From Hippopus hippopus (taxonomy: Eukaryota; Mollusca; Bivalvia; Cardiida; Cardiidae): a stretch of 64,000 nucleotides of DNA. How positions within the stretch are numbered: the stretch's first letter is position 1; every line of letters starts with the position of its first letter. Under the pieces are notes generated by a model. The model made no database searches, was not told the origin of the DNA, and saw only the letters and a list, made by a program, of their open reading frames with translations. Of the stretch, positions 49,401-57,200 are shown in pieces. Both the position numbers and the translations under genes were made by a program. The stretch is taken from the NCBI GenBank assembly GCA_946811185.2, contig OX328096.1, positions 35,662,011 to 35,726,010 on the forward strand, written 5' to 3'.

Positions 49401-52400
49401 CTAAATATGTGTAAATCAGTCAGTACTGAAGATGGAAATATTGTAATTGTGATTTCAAACCCATTTTTCTAAGAATACCTGGCAAGAAGCAGACAGCCTA
49501 GATTCAAGATCAGACTAAGTTCTATGCAGTCTTACTTTAATCAACACTGTCTGAAAAATCTATTCAACTGAGGTAATGGGCTTGCAATATGGGTAAATAG
49601 ATAGAATGATGGCAAGTTTGAGTATAATCCAGGTGTAACCCAAGTCATAAGCACAATGTACATCAACTTATGTTACAAAATGGAATAGAATTGAAACAGT
49701 AATTCTTTTTCTTCTAAAGGAAAATGTTCTTTTTTTAATCCATTGGCACTCAAATTGAAAATTCCACCAGACATAAATGGTACCCAAAGTCACAAGCCAT
49801 AGAATGATGACAAATGATCTGGGAGAAATACTATTCACTTACCCATATACTTTTCCATATTTCTGTTCCCATTTATGGTCCATAGTCTGGAAACCCTGGA
49901 AGGAATAACAGATGAGGTATGAATTCTGAATAAGAGCCAATTATTCCAGGATGAAACAGTATCATCACTTCTGAAAGTAACAATAATGTAAAAAATCCTG
50001 TCTGAAAGCTTTTCTAAAGCATATGTGGCTTGAATTATGAACTTTGCCATTCAAAGGAAAGAAAACATTGCAATTTCTACACTCTTGTAGTACAATATTT
50101 TTTGAAAAAAGAAAAGCTATCAATGCATGACTGCTTGTAAAAGGTAACTACTTCTATTTTCACCATCTTCTATCAGACATTCCAGAGTGCTTTTCTATGT
50201 CTGTTTCTCCTCTGTGTCGCTTTTAGGACTTTTGTGTCTCTAAAATAGCCTGTAGGGTGTAGGGTAAAGGGTTAATAATTGACATGTTGAAATGGACATT
50301 TTCTTTTCTTGAAATAATTCTTCTGTCACTTATGCTAGCAGAGGTAAGTCTAAAACATCCAGTTTGGTAATAAGTTAACCTTCTACCAAACAATCCTCTG
50401 TTTTAATGATCATGAGAAAGGAGGCTTCTGGTAACTAGCATTTTCTTCTTTTCCTACAATGTTTTCTTCCTTTCAAAAGACAAATCCCACTGAGTCACAT
50501 TTATTTTATCGTATACTACAAATACTTTCAATTTAGACAAGTCTAACATTTTGTCATTTGGTATGGAATTAAAATGTCTCATCATTTCATACCTGACTGA
50601 GCGTCTGGTGAAGATTTCCAATAAATGGAAGAGGCATTGGTCCTGGGATACCATGTTTTCGTAACTTGGAGTACTGCCGATACAACAATCTGAAGTTGGT
50701 TAGTATACACACATATATGAGTCATGCTCTGTGAAAAGGGGCTTTGATGCATCTGCAGTAAGTATTGACCCATATCAGCCTGCATAATGAAAACTTTCTA
50801 CTTGGGTAAATTTTCTGCAATTCCAAGGGCCCTTCTACCTCCTTATTCAGCCACTTATTAGGCTGAATGGGCTTTATGGACTCCTGATTATGTCATATCT
50901 TGCTTGGTATAATGCCTCTAACCTTGGAGATACATAAAACTCCTTTTGCCTGAACATGCCTCCTACACTTTTGTATGTGAAATGTGAAAAACATGATTAA
51001 CCCTTTACCACACAATCCCGACTTTTAACGACCCCGAGAAAGAGGCCTTTAGAAAACATTGTGGGAAAAGGAGAAAATGCTGGTAACCAGCATTTTCTCC
51101 TTTTCCCGCAATGTTTTCTGTCCTTTTACAGACAAATCTCACCATATGAGCCATGTCTAATTTGTCTTCTGCTAATGCTTTCAATTTGGATATGTATAAA
51201 ATTTTGTCGTGTGGTAAAGGGTTAACCATCTTAGTACCAATATAACTTTTTATGCTCCTGAAGTTAGAAGCATGGGAAACCATTCTGAGAAAAGGAGGTA
51301 TTGCATATAACAAGAACTAGCTCTTTTTCTCACAATATTCTACAAACTGTTAGTAGTATTTTCCTTTCTTTTACATGTTTGTGCTTTCTGTAACTTGTAA
51401 AACTTTTTTTAAATCTAGAATAGTTTTTCAGTCGTTCATAAAGGTTAACTCTTTTCCATACAATAAAAATTTAGATTTGTCAAAATTTAAAACTTTTGCA
51501 GGCGATAATTCAAATTGATGGTAAAATAAAAAAACGGTAAAAAACATTAGGGGAAATGGAGAAAATGCTGGTTACCATACTTTGCTCCTTTTCCTCCAAT
51601 ATTTTCAAAAGCCGTTTTTGCCAGGGTATTTAAAACTTGGGATTGTGTCGTAAAGGGTTCACATGACCAGAATGGTTTCAATTTGCCACAAAATGCTTTT
51701 TACAGCATTACAGAAACAAATGCCAAGAGTTAGACATACTAAATTTTACTGCATAGCTTTAAAACAATAGTCATACACTCTTTATCACTGGTATATATTT
51801 AAATGTAAAAAGTAAAAAACTGGAAATAAATTATTTCTTTAACCTCACCACCCTTTCAACAGTAGTTTGTTTCTGTTTCAATACTTTAAAATCTACTTAA
51901 AGGAAACAAATATTCAGCAATTAAAGAGGACATGTTGTATCAAAATAACATTCATCAATCTTCAACATAATTACCGGTATTTGCCACAGCTACATTCATT
52001 CTCACAACCCTATTTACTAACCAAGCCAAATAACTATAAAGTTGCTTTGGCTTGGCTTCTGATTTAGACATTCTTCTCAAGCAAATGTCTTTAGACACCT
52101 CTGTCCATCAAGGTTTTGAAAATGTTGTTGAACAAGGAAAGCTCAAACCCTGTCAGGTGATCAAAACAATTTTACCCTTGTTTTTATACCTGAAAGTTTT
52201 GCAAGATCATCCTATATTAAAAGCCCTTGGAAAGGGAATTTAACTTCAAAAATCTGCATAAAATGATATGAGTGTAAAGTTCTTTTATACCAGTAAATCT
52301 ACCAAACAGATGTGTTCTTTCTTTCTTTTCCTTTCTTCTGCAGGAAACCTATTTGGACAAGATTGTGCAAATGGCAGGTCCCTAGAAAGACCAAAAATGC

Positions 52401-55400
52401 CGATGGCCTGAAAGCGAAGGAAGTGCCAGATAGATGCAGAAAAACCTGGGAAACACCAAAAATTTGCATAACAAATATTTGATATTGTCTTCGGGTTATG
52501 CTGGAAGGGTATTTGGATTATTTAGAGGATTTAGAGAGTATTGGTAAAAGTGTCACTAGTCATCATTAAATATAAAATGGATGAAAATATATGACAGGGC
52601 AGAACACATTTACATAATTCGGGATATGTAGGATTTACCACTTTTCGGCAATAAAATTGGAAAAAGATGAGGTAGCATCAGTTGGTATATCTTGGTCAAT
52701 TTAAAGACAATTGCTACAGTTTCACCATTCTTTGAAAACATTCAGAATTTCATGAAACTTTGTGTTGTGATAGTATATTATCTGATCTACAAAAATAGGA
52801 GATAAAAAAAGAGGGTCACCAGCTTTGGGAAAATTCTATGAATATTTCTTTTAGTACACCCTGCATTGCGTCAGTTCAGGATGAAATTTCACCTATGAAA
52901 ACTAAGTCTATGTATATTCTTTTAAATGACAACAAATATAAGCAAATTCTATGTCATTGTATTGGTGAAACATCAAATCTAATGAAAAAAAAATTAGAGT
53001 ATAGTGAGTATCAATCTTTAAAAAAAAAACCCTTAATTTATGGCTAAAACACCTTTATTTTGGAAAAAAAACAAGAGAATCTTTTAAAGTTATTTCTTTT
53101 AATGCGGTCCGACGAATCACCAAAATACCACCGAAATACCCGCAAAATTTTATTGTTGGGTTCAAATAACTGAAAAAAGTATGCAGAATTTTTTTCTTTC
53201 TTTTCTTTTTCAGAAAACATACTTAATCAAAGTATTAATCATTATTGAGAACAGTGAGGCTGTTATTATACACTGATCATTGATTTATGTTGAGAACAAA
53301 CACCGAAACACTCGTGTGCCTGACCTGTTACACACCAAAATACCCGATCTCGATGACGACAATCTAGACCTAAGATTTATCAATTGGAAATTATCACTTA
53401 TATTTCTTTTGAATGATTAACACACACAAAAGAGAGCGCTAATCCACTTCATTTGCGAAATAAGTAGACGGTGAGACCCAAATCAGACATTACATGATGT
53501 AAGTCTCTGATCCGACAAACACACAAGTTTCTCGGCACGTTCTGTTCTCTTCTGTTCTGTTAAAGTGAAGCGATCATAAATGTTCGGCTAACATATTCAA
53601 ATTTGTTTGATATGTAGGTTTGTCCTTGTTATTTCTAAAGTAATATGGTTATATTTATAATCTTATCGGCGAAATTGTAATTGTCTTATCAATTTACGCC
53701 TGGTGCCGTGCTAACTAAACATTCAAAATGGCTGCATGTTTTCTAATTTGGTGACGTTTTATCTCATATTTTCCAACTTAAAAATGGAAAGCTATTTTTT
53801 CTAGCATACTTATGGATAAAGATCAGACACATCAATCTTGTACAAAAACAACTGAAGGGAGATTGCGGAGGTATAATCCCTGAACTGACCAATTTTAGTA
53901 CGTGAAGCGGGTATTTCGGTGGACATTTACAGCACGGTAGGCTAGTCAGGTGCACATTCTTCACGGCGGGCCTCAATAACATGTTGCTATTTTAACATTA
54001 GGTTTAATACTAACCCTCCTTCATAAACGAAATTACAATTTGGTCAAAAACCACAACTTCAGTTATCGTAATAACTGAAAAAAAATACGGGTATTTCGGC
54101 GTTTCGGTGGTATTTCGGTGATTCGTCGGACCCCTTTTAATGTTCTAACATTCAGGTTTTTCTTATTTTTTCTATAAAAAATAATCAGGTACTAAACTAA
54201 AAGAATCAGGCTTAAAACAAATAGGTCACCAGCCTTGTTTTTTAAGAAAATACATTTTAAGTTTGTGGGTGGGGCACTAACTAATGAGTAAATGTAGGGT
54301 TTGTCAAAGACAAAGACATTATATGAAGTAAATTATCTCAATATTTTCAACAATACAATAATGTTTATAAGAACCAAGTTTGTTGGTCATAATAAACCAA
54401 TTCATGGCATATAAATGTAATACTGATGTTAGCATTTAACCCATTACCAAACGACTAATTTTAGACTCTTCTAAATTTGACGCATTTGCAGATGCTAAAC
54501 CGAAACCTAGTATTCATGTATCACAGTTCTTTGATGGGTCAGAAATCATTGTACGAAAAGAAGAAATGAGTCATCAGGAGCAATTTCTCCTTTTGACATC
54601 AATGTTTTCTAATGTTGTCTGCTGCACACTCATCAAGCTAAGGGATAACCTGGTAAAGGAGAAAGAGTTACAGCCCTTTGTTTTCTGCAAGTCTTTACCA
54701 AGTGACAATTTTGGACTAGACCAAACTGAAAGCATCTGCATCTGAAAAGATGTTTTAGCTTGACAATATGTCTGCCAGATAGAGCGCTAGTAGTGGCATC
54801 TGTGTCCAAATCCGTTGTTAGGCGACGTAGTTAGGTGATTCACCTTGACTTTCAGTCCGATCTTTTGAAAGCCTTACCTTTGAATTCTTGCCTTGCACGT
54901 ATTTGGCTCGATTCAAATACTTTTTTCTTTGTTTTGCTGACATGAAACGACTGGTTTTAGTTCTTGGTTTATCCATTCTGCGGACATTAACAAGTGTGGC
55001 AAGATCAACTTTGTTAGGTGCTCACTGTTTCGAGTAAAAGGTGCGAGTGATAGTTACACGAAACATGATAAAGGAAACTGTCGCGAACGTCTTTAAGTGT
55101 TTTTTTGGCAAGTAAAGGTTGGTATCCTTCTTCCCCAATACTCCTACTTAACATAGAACCCTACCCTATCAACCCCTCCCCTAATTCGGTATGTATTTTG
55201 ATATGTTTTAGTTGGTTTTCTGGGGTTTTCCTACATTTTTAAGTCATTAGTTGTTTTCGGGTCTTTCTCGTGATGGAAATGGCAAAGAGGAGCGTTTTGC
55301 TTGTTACACGCTTTTACTTTTTCTTCAAAATGTTTTCCATGGTGGCTTCACATTTTCTCTGTTTCTGCAAGATCTAATTTACAGTGATTTGAACCTGCTT

Positions 55401-55514
55401 TACCGAGTTCTACAGAAGTTTGTAAGTAAACTGAATAACTTACATAATCACTGATGTGACTATCGTTAGAAGTAATGTTAGAGGTACAACATACACCATT
55501 GATCCTTCCATCAT
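34334..55514 (-). CDS. Cytochrome P450, CYP3-clan (CYP3A-like) monooxygenase, complete 14-exon gene
   Basis: A haem-thiolate monooxygenase, expected to be anchored in the ER membrane and to oxidise lipophilic substrates using electrons from P450 reductase. The substrate cannot be read from sequence. CDS exons in transcript order: 55514-55444, 50689-50593, 49895-49843, 48278-48182, 45795-45679, 44373-44291, 43969-43818, 43117-42993, 41814-41688, 40972-40815, 38379-38291, 37315-37178, 35325-35163, 34408-34334. They sum to 1545 nt, or 514 aa plus stop, with every junction phase matching; CYP3A enzymes are about 500 aa. Visible motifs: N-terminal hydrophobic anchor (about 6-24), hinge PGPMPLPFIGN (39-49), C-helix WKRTR (127-131), I-helix AGYETT (324-329), K-helix EVLR (380-383), PERF (434-437), haem loop FGAGPRHCIG with Cys460, and a C-terminus GLLRPKQP typical of CYP3A. 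Intron 5 starts with GC; all other introns are GT-AG. Clan assignment is from recalled family motifs, not a search. Confidence 0.93.
34490..34645 (-). mobile_element. Family A element, truncated, in P450 intron 13
   Basis: Left third missing; core right arm gcattttctccttttcccac intact; right block gattttgtcatctggtta. Confidence 0.72.
35163..35325 (-). CDS. P450 exon 13: haem-binding loop
   Basis: Encodes FPADKKVSTDSTTFLAFGAG, then PRHCIGTRLAIIEAKIALVH. The consensus FxxGxRxCxG is complete, with the axial Cys at residue 460. Acceptor is tccag, donor gtaaaa, exit phase 0. Confidence 0.97.
35412..35460 (+). mobile_element. Family A 5' end fragment
   Basis: aacccattaccacacaaaaa then tttttagacttgtgtg, after which similarity stops. 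Confidence 0.6.
36058..36286 (+). mobile_element. Family A element, full length, in P450 intron 12
   Basis: TTAA at both ends. Core palindrome nearly perfect (one mismatch, ttttccaac). Confidence 0.88.
36309..36536 (+). mobile_element. Family A element, full length with perfect hairpin
   Basis: TTAA at both ends, 22 bp after the previous copy in the same orientation. Core arms aattgtgggaaaaggag and ctccttttcccacaat match exactly. Confidence 0.9.
36912..37134 (+). mobile_element. Family A element next to P450 exon 12
   Basis: ctttatcaaacgacctaatt at the left and ggattatttggtaaagaga at the right. It ends 43 bp from the exon 12 donor. Confidence 0.78.
37178..37315 (-). CDS. P450 exon 12: beta-sheet region to PER
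   Basis: Encodes LNRETNEEFELDGKIIPKGT, then TLAIPVWSIHHNEEYYPDPE and TFNPE, completing PERF across the next junction. Acceptor is tatag, donor gtagag, exit phase 2. Confidence 0.95.
37789..38065. repeat. Family F repeat in P450 intron 11
   Basis: gcttgattttccttgaaaat, aaggggtataactgtgtc and gtttgaagtaaacatcttc. Confidence 0.7.
38291..38379 (-). CDS. P450 exon 11: K-helix ExxR
   Basis: Encodes ADPTYESISKLRYMEQFVYE and then VLRFYPPVP. EVLR supplies the invariant ExxR pair. Acceptor is tacag, donor gtctgt, exit phase 2. The intron upstream carries the mariner copy. Confidence 0.94.
38546..39869 (-). mobile_element. Mariner-family transposon, 1324 bp, in P450 intron 10
   Basis: TA target duplication on both sides. 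29-bp terminal inverted repeats (left cgaggggtgatcaaaaagaa..., right ending gatcacccctca) match at 26 of 29 positions. The length is typical of mariner. The transposase reads on the minus strand, the same direction as the P450, and is broken. Confidence 0.9.
38618..39539 (-). pseudogene. Mariner transposase (DD34D), disrupted
   Basis: The N-terminal part (39539-39321) reads KSGRPSTSVIDEMITDIEQH, then DRRDTLRKIADTFSIS, typical of the mariner helix-turn-helix region, and then stops. The first catalytic Asp is in TCDETLVLF near 39190. The C-terminal frame (39082-38618) has TVNAEFY, LHQDNTLAHKA (second Asp) and PCDLL, with exactly 34 residues between the second and third Asp. Stops and at least one frameshift make it non-functional. 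Confidence 0.88.
40328..40559 (+). mobile_element. Family A element in P450 intron 10
   Basis: TTAA at both ends; core with two mismatches. The final TTAA opens a partial family B unit (ttaaccctttcagtacc). Confidence 0.82.
40556..40640. repeat. Family B fragment
   Basis: ccctttcagtaccatacc then acacagtctgatctatgagc. Shares its TTAA with the preceding family A copy. Confidence 0.55.
40815..40972 (-). CDS. P450 exon 10: I-helix oxygen-activation motif
   Basis: Encodes LSEDEINAQAFVFFLAGYET and continues TAGMLQYASYVLATKPEF. AGYETT is the (A/G)GxxT oxygen-binding motif and matches the CYP3 clan. Acceptor is gctag, donor gtaggt. Confidence 0.95.
41388..41632. mobile_element. Family C element in P450 intron 9
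   Basis: ccactttatgaaaaggaggt with ttaatgcatct, then tgccatcgccttttcacaca with gcatgg. It stops about 55 bp from exon 9. Confidence 0.72.
41688..41814 (-). CDS. P450 exon 9: H-helix and variable loop
   Basis: Encodes EYNDFLYLLIHAEMDEGKSE followed by a Ser/Lys/Glu-rich stretch ending SESVS. It matches the 'D-F-L-x-L-x-I' block before the I-helix, with a longer hydrophilic loop than in mammalian CYP3A. Acceptor is tgcag, donor gtatgt, exit phase 1. Confidence 0.9.
41902..41968. repeat. Family B hairpin core
   Basis: gtctacatcaaattcagact and gcagtctgatcttggatct arms around gcacaaaccat. Confidence 0.65.
42167..42310 (+). mobile_element. Family A element, 3' half missing
   Basis: TTAA-CCCATTACAACACATCC at the left, gaaaatgctagttac at the break. 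It runs into a retrotransposon-like fragment. Confidence 0.7.
42325..42565 (+). pseudogene. Degenerate non-LTR retrotransposon C-terminal fragment
   Basis: The broken frame reads LQWLGDVHRMYNESYP, then GTRRSERGT, and after stops ETFGLKRREQADQ. This resembles the 'LRWLGHVxRMxxxRLP ... GxRxxGRP ... W-x-x-x-A-x-D-R' tail common at the end of non-LTR reverse transcriptase ORFs. Short and divergent, so the assignment is tentative. Confidence 0.5.
42993..43117 (-). CDS. P450 exon 8: F/G-helix region
   Basis: Encodes LLPGMGRLLYKIGITGWPRE, then SVEFYEDTGKALIDERVKNNA. In the family this region forms the substrate access channel and is variable. Acceptor is ttcag, donor gtaagt, exit phase 0. Confidence 0.9.
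43528..43710 (-). mobile_element. Family A element, decayed, with a fragment just before it
   Basis: acaaccctgaggaacaatg, ttgttaccagcc core, and gacatttggtaaagggta end. A second partial copy lies at 43444-43508. Confidence 0.7.
43818..43969 (-). CDS. P450 exon 7: E/F-helix region
   Basis: Encodes YLGQFTMDTITATAFGLDIN, then SQKEPDNPF, matching the 'S-M-D-x-I-T-x-T-x-F-G' signature of CYP3A. Acceptor is cacag, donor gtaagt. Entry phase 2, exit phase 1. Confidence 0.93.
44291..44373 (-). CDS. P450 exon 6
   Basis: Encodes MVPIINGCANTLTENLMTHV and then GENVTVKK, matching the CYP3A segment after SGKLK. Acceptor is tctag, donor gtaagt, exit phase 2. Confidence 0.9.
44427..44583. mobile_element. 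Family D foldback element in P450 intron 5
   Basis: Central palindrome ttctgattggctgcacca / tggttcagccaataagaa. Confidence 0.72.
44639..44868 (-). mobile_element. Family A element, full length, in P450 intron 5
   Basis: TTAA at both ends, CCCATTACCACACAATCCCG at the left, core with one to two mismatches. Confidence 0.87.
45233..45452 (+). mobile_element. Family A element in P450 intron 5
   Basis: TTAA at both ends; core right arm decayed (ttttcaacttttcc). Confidence 0.8.
45679..45795 (-). CDS. P450 exon 5: C-helix, ends at a GC donor
   Basis: 39 codons including WKRTRNIITPTFSSGKLKN. WxxxR is the C-helix motif whose Trp and Arg contact haem propionates. The exon must end after AAC to keep frame with the next exon, so the intron begins GCAAGT. 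The nearest GT, 4 nt further on, would shift the frame. Confidence 0.93.
46090..46870. repeat. Tandem duplication, about 320-bp period, with internal half-repeats
   Basis: The blocks starting attaaattt at 46179 and 46499 repeat with few changes. Each contains two copies of a roughly 140-bp sub-unit (ctttttccatgac ... gcgctaggtcacatga). The second ends in GACA/GGAC units. Confidence 0.8.
47395..47462 (+). repeat. (GGAC/GCAC)n tandem repeat
   Basis: Short tandem cggacgcacg units in P450 intron 4, followed by gctggccttcggccag. Confidence 0.85.
47525..47720. repeat. Family F repeat in P450 intron 4
   Basis: gcagcttttagtgaaaattc, agggaaataactgagtc and agattgaagcaaatatcttc. Confidence 0.65.
47865..47970 (-). 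mobile_element. Family A fragment
   Basis: ttgctggtcacccgcatttt centre with cagaaaaggagaaa arm and ttgtttggtaaag. Confidence 0.6.
48182..48278 (-). CDS. P450 exon 4: beta-1 / B-helix region
   Basis: Encodes YYHGFSPNVAVSDPELLKKI and then FVKNFTNFMNRT, the 'D-P-x-x-x-K-x-I-x-V-K' B-helix region seen in CYP3 enzymes. Acceptor is tgcag, donor gtgagc; exit phase 0. Confidence 0.93.
48431..48658 (-). mobile_element. Family A element in P450 intron 3
   Basis: TTAA-CCCTTACGAAACAATTC at the left. Core palindrome near-perfect. Confidence 0.84.
49024..49285. repeat. Family F repeat in P450 intron 3
   Basis: gcagttgcttatagtgaaaa, aggggcataactgtgtc, gtttgaagtaaatatcttc. Confidence 0.7.
49495..49556. 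repeat. Family B hairpin core, diverged
   Basis: cctagattcaagatcagac and gcagtcttactttaatcaac. Confidence 0.5.
49843..49895 (-). CDS. P450 exon 3: A-helix region
   Basis: A 53-nt exon encoding GFQTMDHKWEQKYGKVYG, matching the KYGKVxG segment of CYP3A proteins. Acceptor is tccag, donor gtaagt, exit phase 2. Confidence 0.92.
50375..50572 (-). mobile_element. Family A element abutting P450 exon 2
   Basis: TTAA at both ends; core left arm deleted (ttctggtaactagcat). It ends 20 bp from the exon 2 donor. Confidence 0.75.
50593..50689 (-). CDS. P450 exon 2: proline-rich hinge
   Basis: Encodes LLYRQYSKLRKHG followed by the hinge PGPMPLPFIGN and then LHQTLSQ. Acceptor is ttcag, donor gtatga. It enters in phase 2 and leaves in phase 0. 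The hinge orients the catalytic domain relative to the membrane in microsomal P450s. Confidence 0.93.
50717..50955. mobile_element. Family C element in P450 intron 1
   Basis: catgctctgtgaaaaggggc with tttgatgcatctgc at the left, then cttgcttggtataatgcctc at the right. It begins about 28 bp upstream of exon 2. Confidence 0.68.
50997..51225 (-). mobile_element. Family A element, best-preserved copy (229 bp)
   Basis: TTAA-CCCTTTACCACACAATCC on one side and the complement of TTAA-CCCTTTACCACACGAC on the other. Core palindrome has a single mismatch (cccgcaat). Use this copy with 17453 and 36309 as family references. Confidence 0.92.
51445..51660 (+). mobile_element. Family A element, diverged
   Basis: ttaactcttttccatacaat at the left and gtgtcgtaaagggtt at the right; core ctggttacca retained with mismatched arms. 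Confidence 0.72.
51661..53095. other. P450 intron 1 sequence, nothing recognised
   Basis: AT-rich, with poly-A runs and no repeat I could match within the window. Confidence 0.45.
53105..54133. mobile_element. Mutator-like MITE with 9-bp target duplication, in P450 intron 1
   Basis: Flanked by CTTTTAATG on both sides (53096-53104, 54134-54142). Terminal inverted repeats begin GGTCCGACGAATCACC and continue through AAATACCACCGAAA for about 33 bp. Short iterated cgaaatac motifs lie just inside each end. A 9-bp duplication points to the Mutator superfamily; no transposase is seen in the 1029 bp. Confidence 0.75.
54436..54670 (+). mobile_element. Family A element, strongly diverged
   Basis: TTAA-CCCATTACCAAACGAC at the left; core reduced to gagtcatcaggagcaatttc. 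Confidence 0.65.
55444..55514 (-). CDS. P450 exon 1: start codon and membrane anchor
   Basis: Begins with tandem ATG codons (M-M-E-G-S-M) followed by a run of V, L, T and I residues suited to an N-terminal ER signal anchor. It ends in phase 2 at donor gtaagt. The second ATG, 3 nt in, could equally be used. A pyrimidine-rich acceptor ending in gcag lies 22 nt upstream of the ATG, so the 5' leader is probably spliced. Confidence 0.82.
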
Positions 55515-55851
55515 ATGAAATAGAAGTTACCAAATCCTGCAAAACAAAAACAAAAACTCAGTCCTTGTAAAGTTTCTTCAACTCGGAAAGCGTTCAACAA
55601 ACGTCAACTGATAGAATTTTTCATTTGGACATAATAAAAAAGAAAAGAATAAAATTGAAAAATCAATTGAGATCTTTGATCAACTTCTCCTACCCACCAA
55701 TATTCAAAAAGTTCAAACTGACAATTTACAATTTTATGACACGGATTGCTGGTAAATGGCGGAAATTAAAGAAGGGAGGTAACTGTGTAAATCAAATTTT
55801 CTGGATGGCAGCAATGAATACCGGTTACATTTCGGTTGTTCAGCTACTTAC

Positions 55852-55900
55852 AGAGGTGCAGAACATAAAAGATTTCTCGATTAAATCTGAATATTTTTTT
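55852..55900 (-). other. Predicted non-coding first exon of the P450 gene
   Basis: Inferred from the TATA box at 55923-55931 (start expected about 30 nt downstream), the donor gtaagt at 55851, and a matching acceptor ending gcag just before 55536. The resulting intron would be 315 bp. The 5' end is approximate. Confidence 0.35.
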
Positions 55901-55922
55901 TGTAAGTCAGTGACAACAGTGT

Positions 55923-55931
55923 CCTTTTATA
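55923..55931 (-). promoter_or_regulatory. Candidate TATA box for the P450 gene
   Basis: TATAAAAGG reads on the minus strand about 410 nt upstream of the P450 ATG. It lies about 75 nt upstream of a strong donor (gtaagt) that could close a short non-coding first exon. Position and orientation fit, but no transcript evidence is available. Confidence 0.4.
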
Positions 55932-56656
55932 GCACACAGAAACGATTTGATGCTAGACCAACAGCCAGCAGCCGATTGATTAGACTAGTCACTGTTTGGG
56001 AAGATCTACTGTATATCAAGATCTGCACCATAATCGAGATTCGCCTAAGTAGATCTAGAATCTACTATGTTTTGATATTTATAGAAAGGTAGGTATTAAA
56101 TTCCATACATGTTATACTGTTCAGCTTTCAAGTGTTTGGACATTAGCTATGAACGAGTTATCGACTAGGTCAAATGGGGAGTGAGACACTTAGACCCCTG
56201 ACCATTTAGACCCCTTAAAATTTTAGATTTTGGGTGACATCTAGACCCCTTTGAGACACTTGGACCCCTTTGTTCTGGAGACACTTGGACTCCTTTTTTA
56301 TTTTCATGAACCTAATTTTTCCTGTTAACCAGCATTGTAATATCTGACTGATTTATCATTTTAGAATAATTTTCAATAGTTTAGTTTTTCATTTAGGCAA
56401 GTAATTAGGTGTAATATTGAATATATTCAATTCACATCTTTTCTACAATTCACATCTTTTCTACCTGTTCATGACTGAACAGCTGTGATTTTTACAATAG
56501 ATGGATGGAATATTTTCCACATTTCAGTATTTTAACTTTTTTTCTTGAAGTAAGTTGTAACTTTGATATTACTTTTCAACTTACACATTTAAAATTTGAA
56601 AACTGTTGTTCAATTAATATCTTTTCTAGTTGTTTTATGACTGAAAAGTTCTCTTT

Positions 56657-56842
56657 ATACCCTTTACTACACAATCCCGACTTTAAAAGACCCTGAGGGA
56701 GAGGGCTTTTGAAAACATTGTGGGAAAAGGAGAAAATGCTAGTAACCAGGCATATTGTATCATTTTAGCCATATATAACTTGTTGTCTGCAAATGCTTTC
56801 AATGTGGACAATTCGAAAATTTTATGGTGTGGTAAAGGATTT
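56657..56842 (-). mobile_element. Family A element, core truncated
   Basis: CCCTTTACTACACAATCCCG and tggtgtggtaaagg ends; right hairpin arm lost (gctagtaaccaggcatattg). Confidence 0.75.
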
Positions 56843-57067
56843 ATGTAGATGGATGGATTGATTATATCAATGATGACTGAAAGAGTGAAAAGAGGGATAG
56901 ATAGAAAGATAGAAGGGAAGATAGGTTGGTGTATAGATAATTATGTTAAGGGCATACATTCAAATGGTGAAAAAGGGATATCCCTGTACATTAATTTATG
57001 GTCCTTATCTTATCTATCCCCAGTCAAAGGTGTTAGTTGGATCATGAAACATCCTTTCAGAAACCCC

Positions 57068-57200
57068 TTAACTCTTTACCAGACACTAAAAATTTTGACT
57101 CTGTCAAATCCAAAGCATTGGCACATAATAAATGAAATATGGCTCAAATTTGTTGGTTCTGTCTTTTGAAGACTGAAACAGCGTGGGAAAGGAGACACTT
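57068..57200 (+). mobile_element. Family A element, 3' half missing
   Basis: ttaactctttaccagacac and cagcgtgggaaaggagac; similarity then stops. Confidence 0.65.

Noticed and set aside
55625..56092. 155-codon plus-strand ORF
   Set aside because: No recognisable domain, composition like the AT-rich background, and it overlaps the predicted P450 leader on the other strand.
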